From Desulfobacterales bacterium (GTDB taxonomy: Bacteria > Desulfobacterota > Desulfobacteria > Desulfobacterales > UBA2174_A): 6,852 bases of DNA. Of the stretch, positions 6,294 through 6,852 are shown one piece after another. The stretch is taken from assembly GCA_025454075.1 (NCBI GenBank), contig JALOPD010000185.1, positions 1 through 6,852 on the forward strand, given 5' to 3'. The notes below the pieces were generated by a model. That model saw only the letters and a program-made list of their open reading frames with translations. It had not been told where the DNA came from and ran no database searches. Each line of letters opens with the position of its first letter. The first letter of the stretch is position 1. The translations under genes were made by a program, and so were the position numbers.

Positions 6294-6852
6294 CAGATGC
6301 GCCTCCTCCGGCGCGCCTTCTCGACGATGCCCCAGAGCCCGCGTGGTTCGAACGCCGAAATGATCATGATGATGAGCCCGTAGATGATCAGGTCGATCCC
6401 CACCAGCCCGGCCGCCGCGCCCAGCCACTCCTTCAAGTAGCTCTTGAGGGGGATCAGAACCCCGGCGCCGATGATGGGGCCCCAGAGAGAGCCGGCGCCG
6501 CCGAGCATGGCCATCAGGGCGATCAGGATCGATATGTCCAGGCTCATGGTGTCTTCCGGCTCGATGTTCTTGACGTAGACGGCGTGAAAAGAGCCGACCA
6601 CGCTGACGAACGCCGTGGCGATGGCGTAGGTCTTGATTTTGGCCCAGTGCACGTTGATCCCCAGCGAACGGGCCATCTCCTCGTTGTCCTTGATGGCGCG
6701 CAGCTGGAAGCCCAGCCGCGATTGGCGGAACCAGTTCATGTAGAGCAGGCCGATGATGAAAAAGCAGAAGATGACGTAGTAATAATAGATGTCTTCTTTG
6801 AAGATCAGCCGCACGAAATCCGGGACCTGGTACTTGAAGGGCAGGATGCCGA
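6293..6852 (-). CDS. livM: Branched-chain amino acid type ABC transporter, permease LivM, 5'-partial
   Basis: This is the C-terminal part of the LivM inner-membrane permease, which forms the substrate channel with LivH. The frame is open to the right edge, and the residues before the GTG at 6814 (ILPFKYQVPDF) fit LivM, so the true start lies outside. Numbering from the 6814 codon, hydrophobic segments lie at about 9-28, 62-81, 92-123 (probably two helices) and 138-154. Family hallmarks are the cytoplasmic-loop sequence SRLGFQLRAIKDNEEMARSLGI (split here as SRLGFQLRAI, 32-41, and KDNEEMARSLGI, 42-53) and the late motif MLGGAGSLWGPIIGAG (103-118). The C-terminus ends in five arginines and Ile; a basic cytoplasmic tail fits the positive-inside rule. 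The stop overlaps the livG start by one base (TGATG). livH and a binding-protein gene are expected beyond the right edge (inference). Confidence 0.92.
   Translation of the reverse strand, partial: GILPFKYQVPDFVRLIFKEDIYYYYVIFCFFIIGLLYMNWFRQSRLGFQLRAIKDNEEMARSLGINVHWAKIKTYAIATAFVSVVGSFHAVYVKNIEPEDTMSLDISILIALMAMLGGAGSLWGPIIGAGVLIPLKSYLKEWLGAAAGLVGIDLIIYGLIIMIISAFEPRGLWGIVEKARRRRRI
6302..6309 (-). promoter_or_regulatory. Strong ribosome binding site of livG inside the livM 3' end
   Basis: On the minus strand GGAGGAGG lies 8 nt before the livG ATG. It is formed by the livM codons CGG AGG AGG, which also write part of the run of five arginines at the end of LivM. It rules out the longer upstream start for livG. 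Confidence 0.8.

Noticed and set aside
5709..6383. Plus-strand open frame opposite livG
   Set aside because: The translation is low-complexity and rich in His, Gly and Gln, and lies opposite a clear ATPase gene. It is a shadow frame.
6294..6428. 45-residue N-terminal extension of LivG
   Set aside because: It would translate livM codons out of frame. The MALLEVHNLV start has a strong SD and matches the family N-terminus.
6812..6814. GTG at 6814 as the livM start
   Set aside because: The frame is open to the right edge and the upstream residues look like LivM. A start here would remove most of the permease.

Overview
The window is GC-rich and densely coded. Its gene content suggests a strictly anaerobic bacterium, most plausibly a Desulfobacterota (sulfate-reducing or syntrophic 'deltaproteobacterial') lineage. 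The reasons are a selenocysteine-containing formate dehydrogenase with NuoG-like ferredoxin domains, an RnfB-like iron-sulfur protein fused to a GltD/NfnL-type flavoprotein, and a Liv-type ABC importer. The taxonomic placement is inference. No rRNA or other marker gene is present.

Left part, plus strand (2-2425): one formate dehydrogenase catalytic subunit that runs in from beyond the left edge. It looks like two ORFs because an in-frame TGA (788-790) interrupts it. That TGA sits at the catalytic selenocysteine position of the family, in the context DHCARL-U-HSSTVAGL. It is followed at the right distance by a hairpin with a GGUCU apical loop, the bacterial SECIS type. The two halves are therefore one selenoprotein gene, not a pseudogene and not two genes.

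Middle, plus strand (2545-4632): after a 119-bp gap comes a 695-residue multidomain redox protein. In order it has an N-terminal membrane helix, an RnfB-type Fe-S domain, two further 4Fe-4S motifs, a GltD/NfnL-type Fe-S domain, FAD- and NAD(P)H-binding Rossmann folds, and a C-terminal CxxCxxxC motif. By position it is a likely electron partner of the formate dehydrogenase, linking formate oxidation or CO2 reduction to ferredoxin, NAD(P)H or a membrane carrier. This is inference.

Right part, minus strand (6852 down to 4837): three genes of a branched-chain amino acid type (Liv/HAAT) ABC importer in the order livM (running off the right edge), livG, livF. Adjacent genes overlap by one base at their stop and start codons (TGATG and TAATG), so translation is probably coupled. 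The permease and periplasmic binding protein genes that normally accompany them would lie to the right of the window.

The redox unit and the transporter unit converge on a 204-bp gap (4633-4836). I see no convincing rho-independent terminator, RNA gene or small ORF in it. No mobile element, CRISPR array, tRNA or rRNA was seen. The points most worth a second look are the selenocysteine recoding with its SECIS, the RnfB-GltD fusion with its altered NADPH-site residues, and the degenerate ABC signature in LivG.
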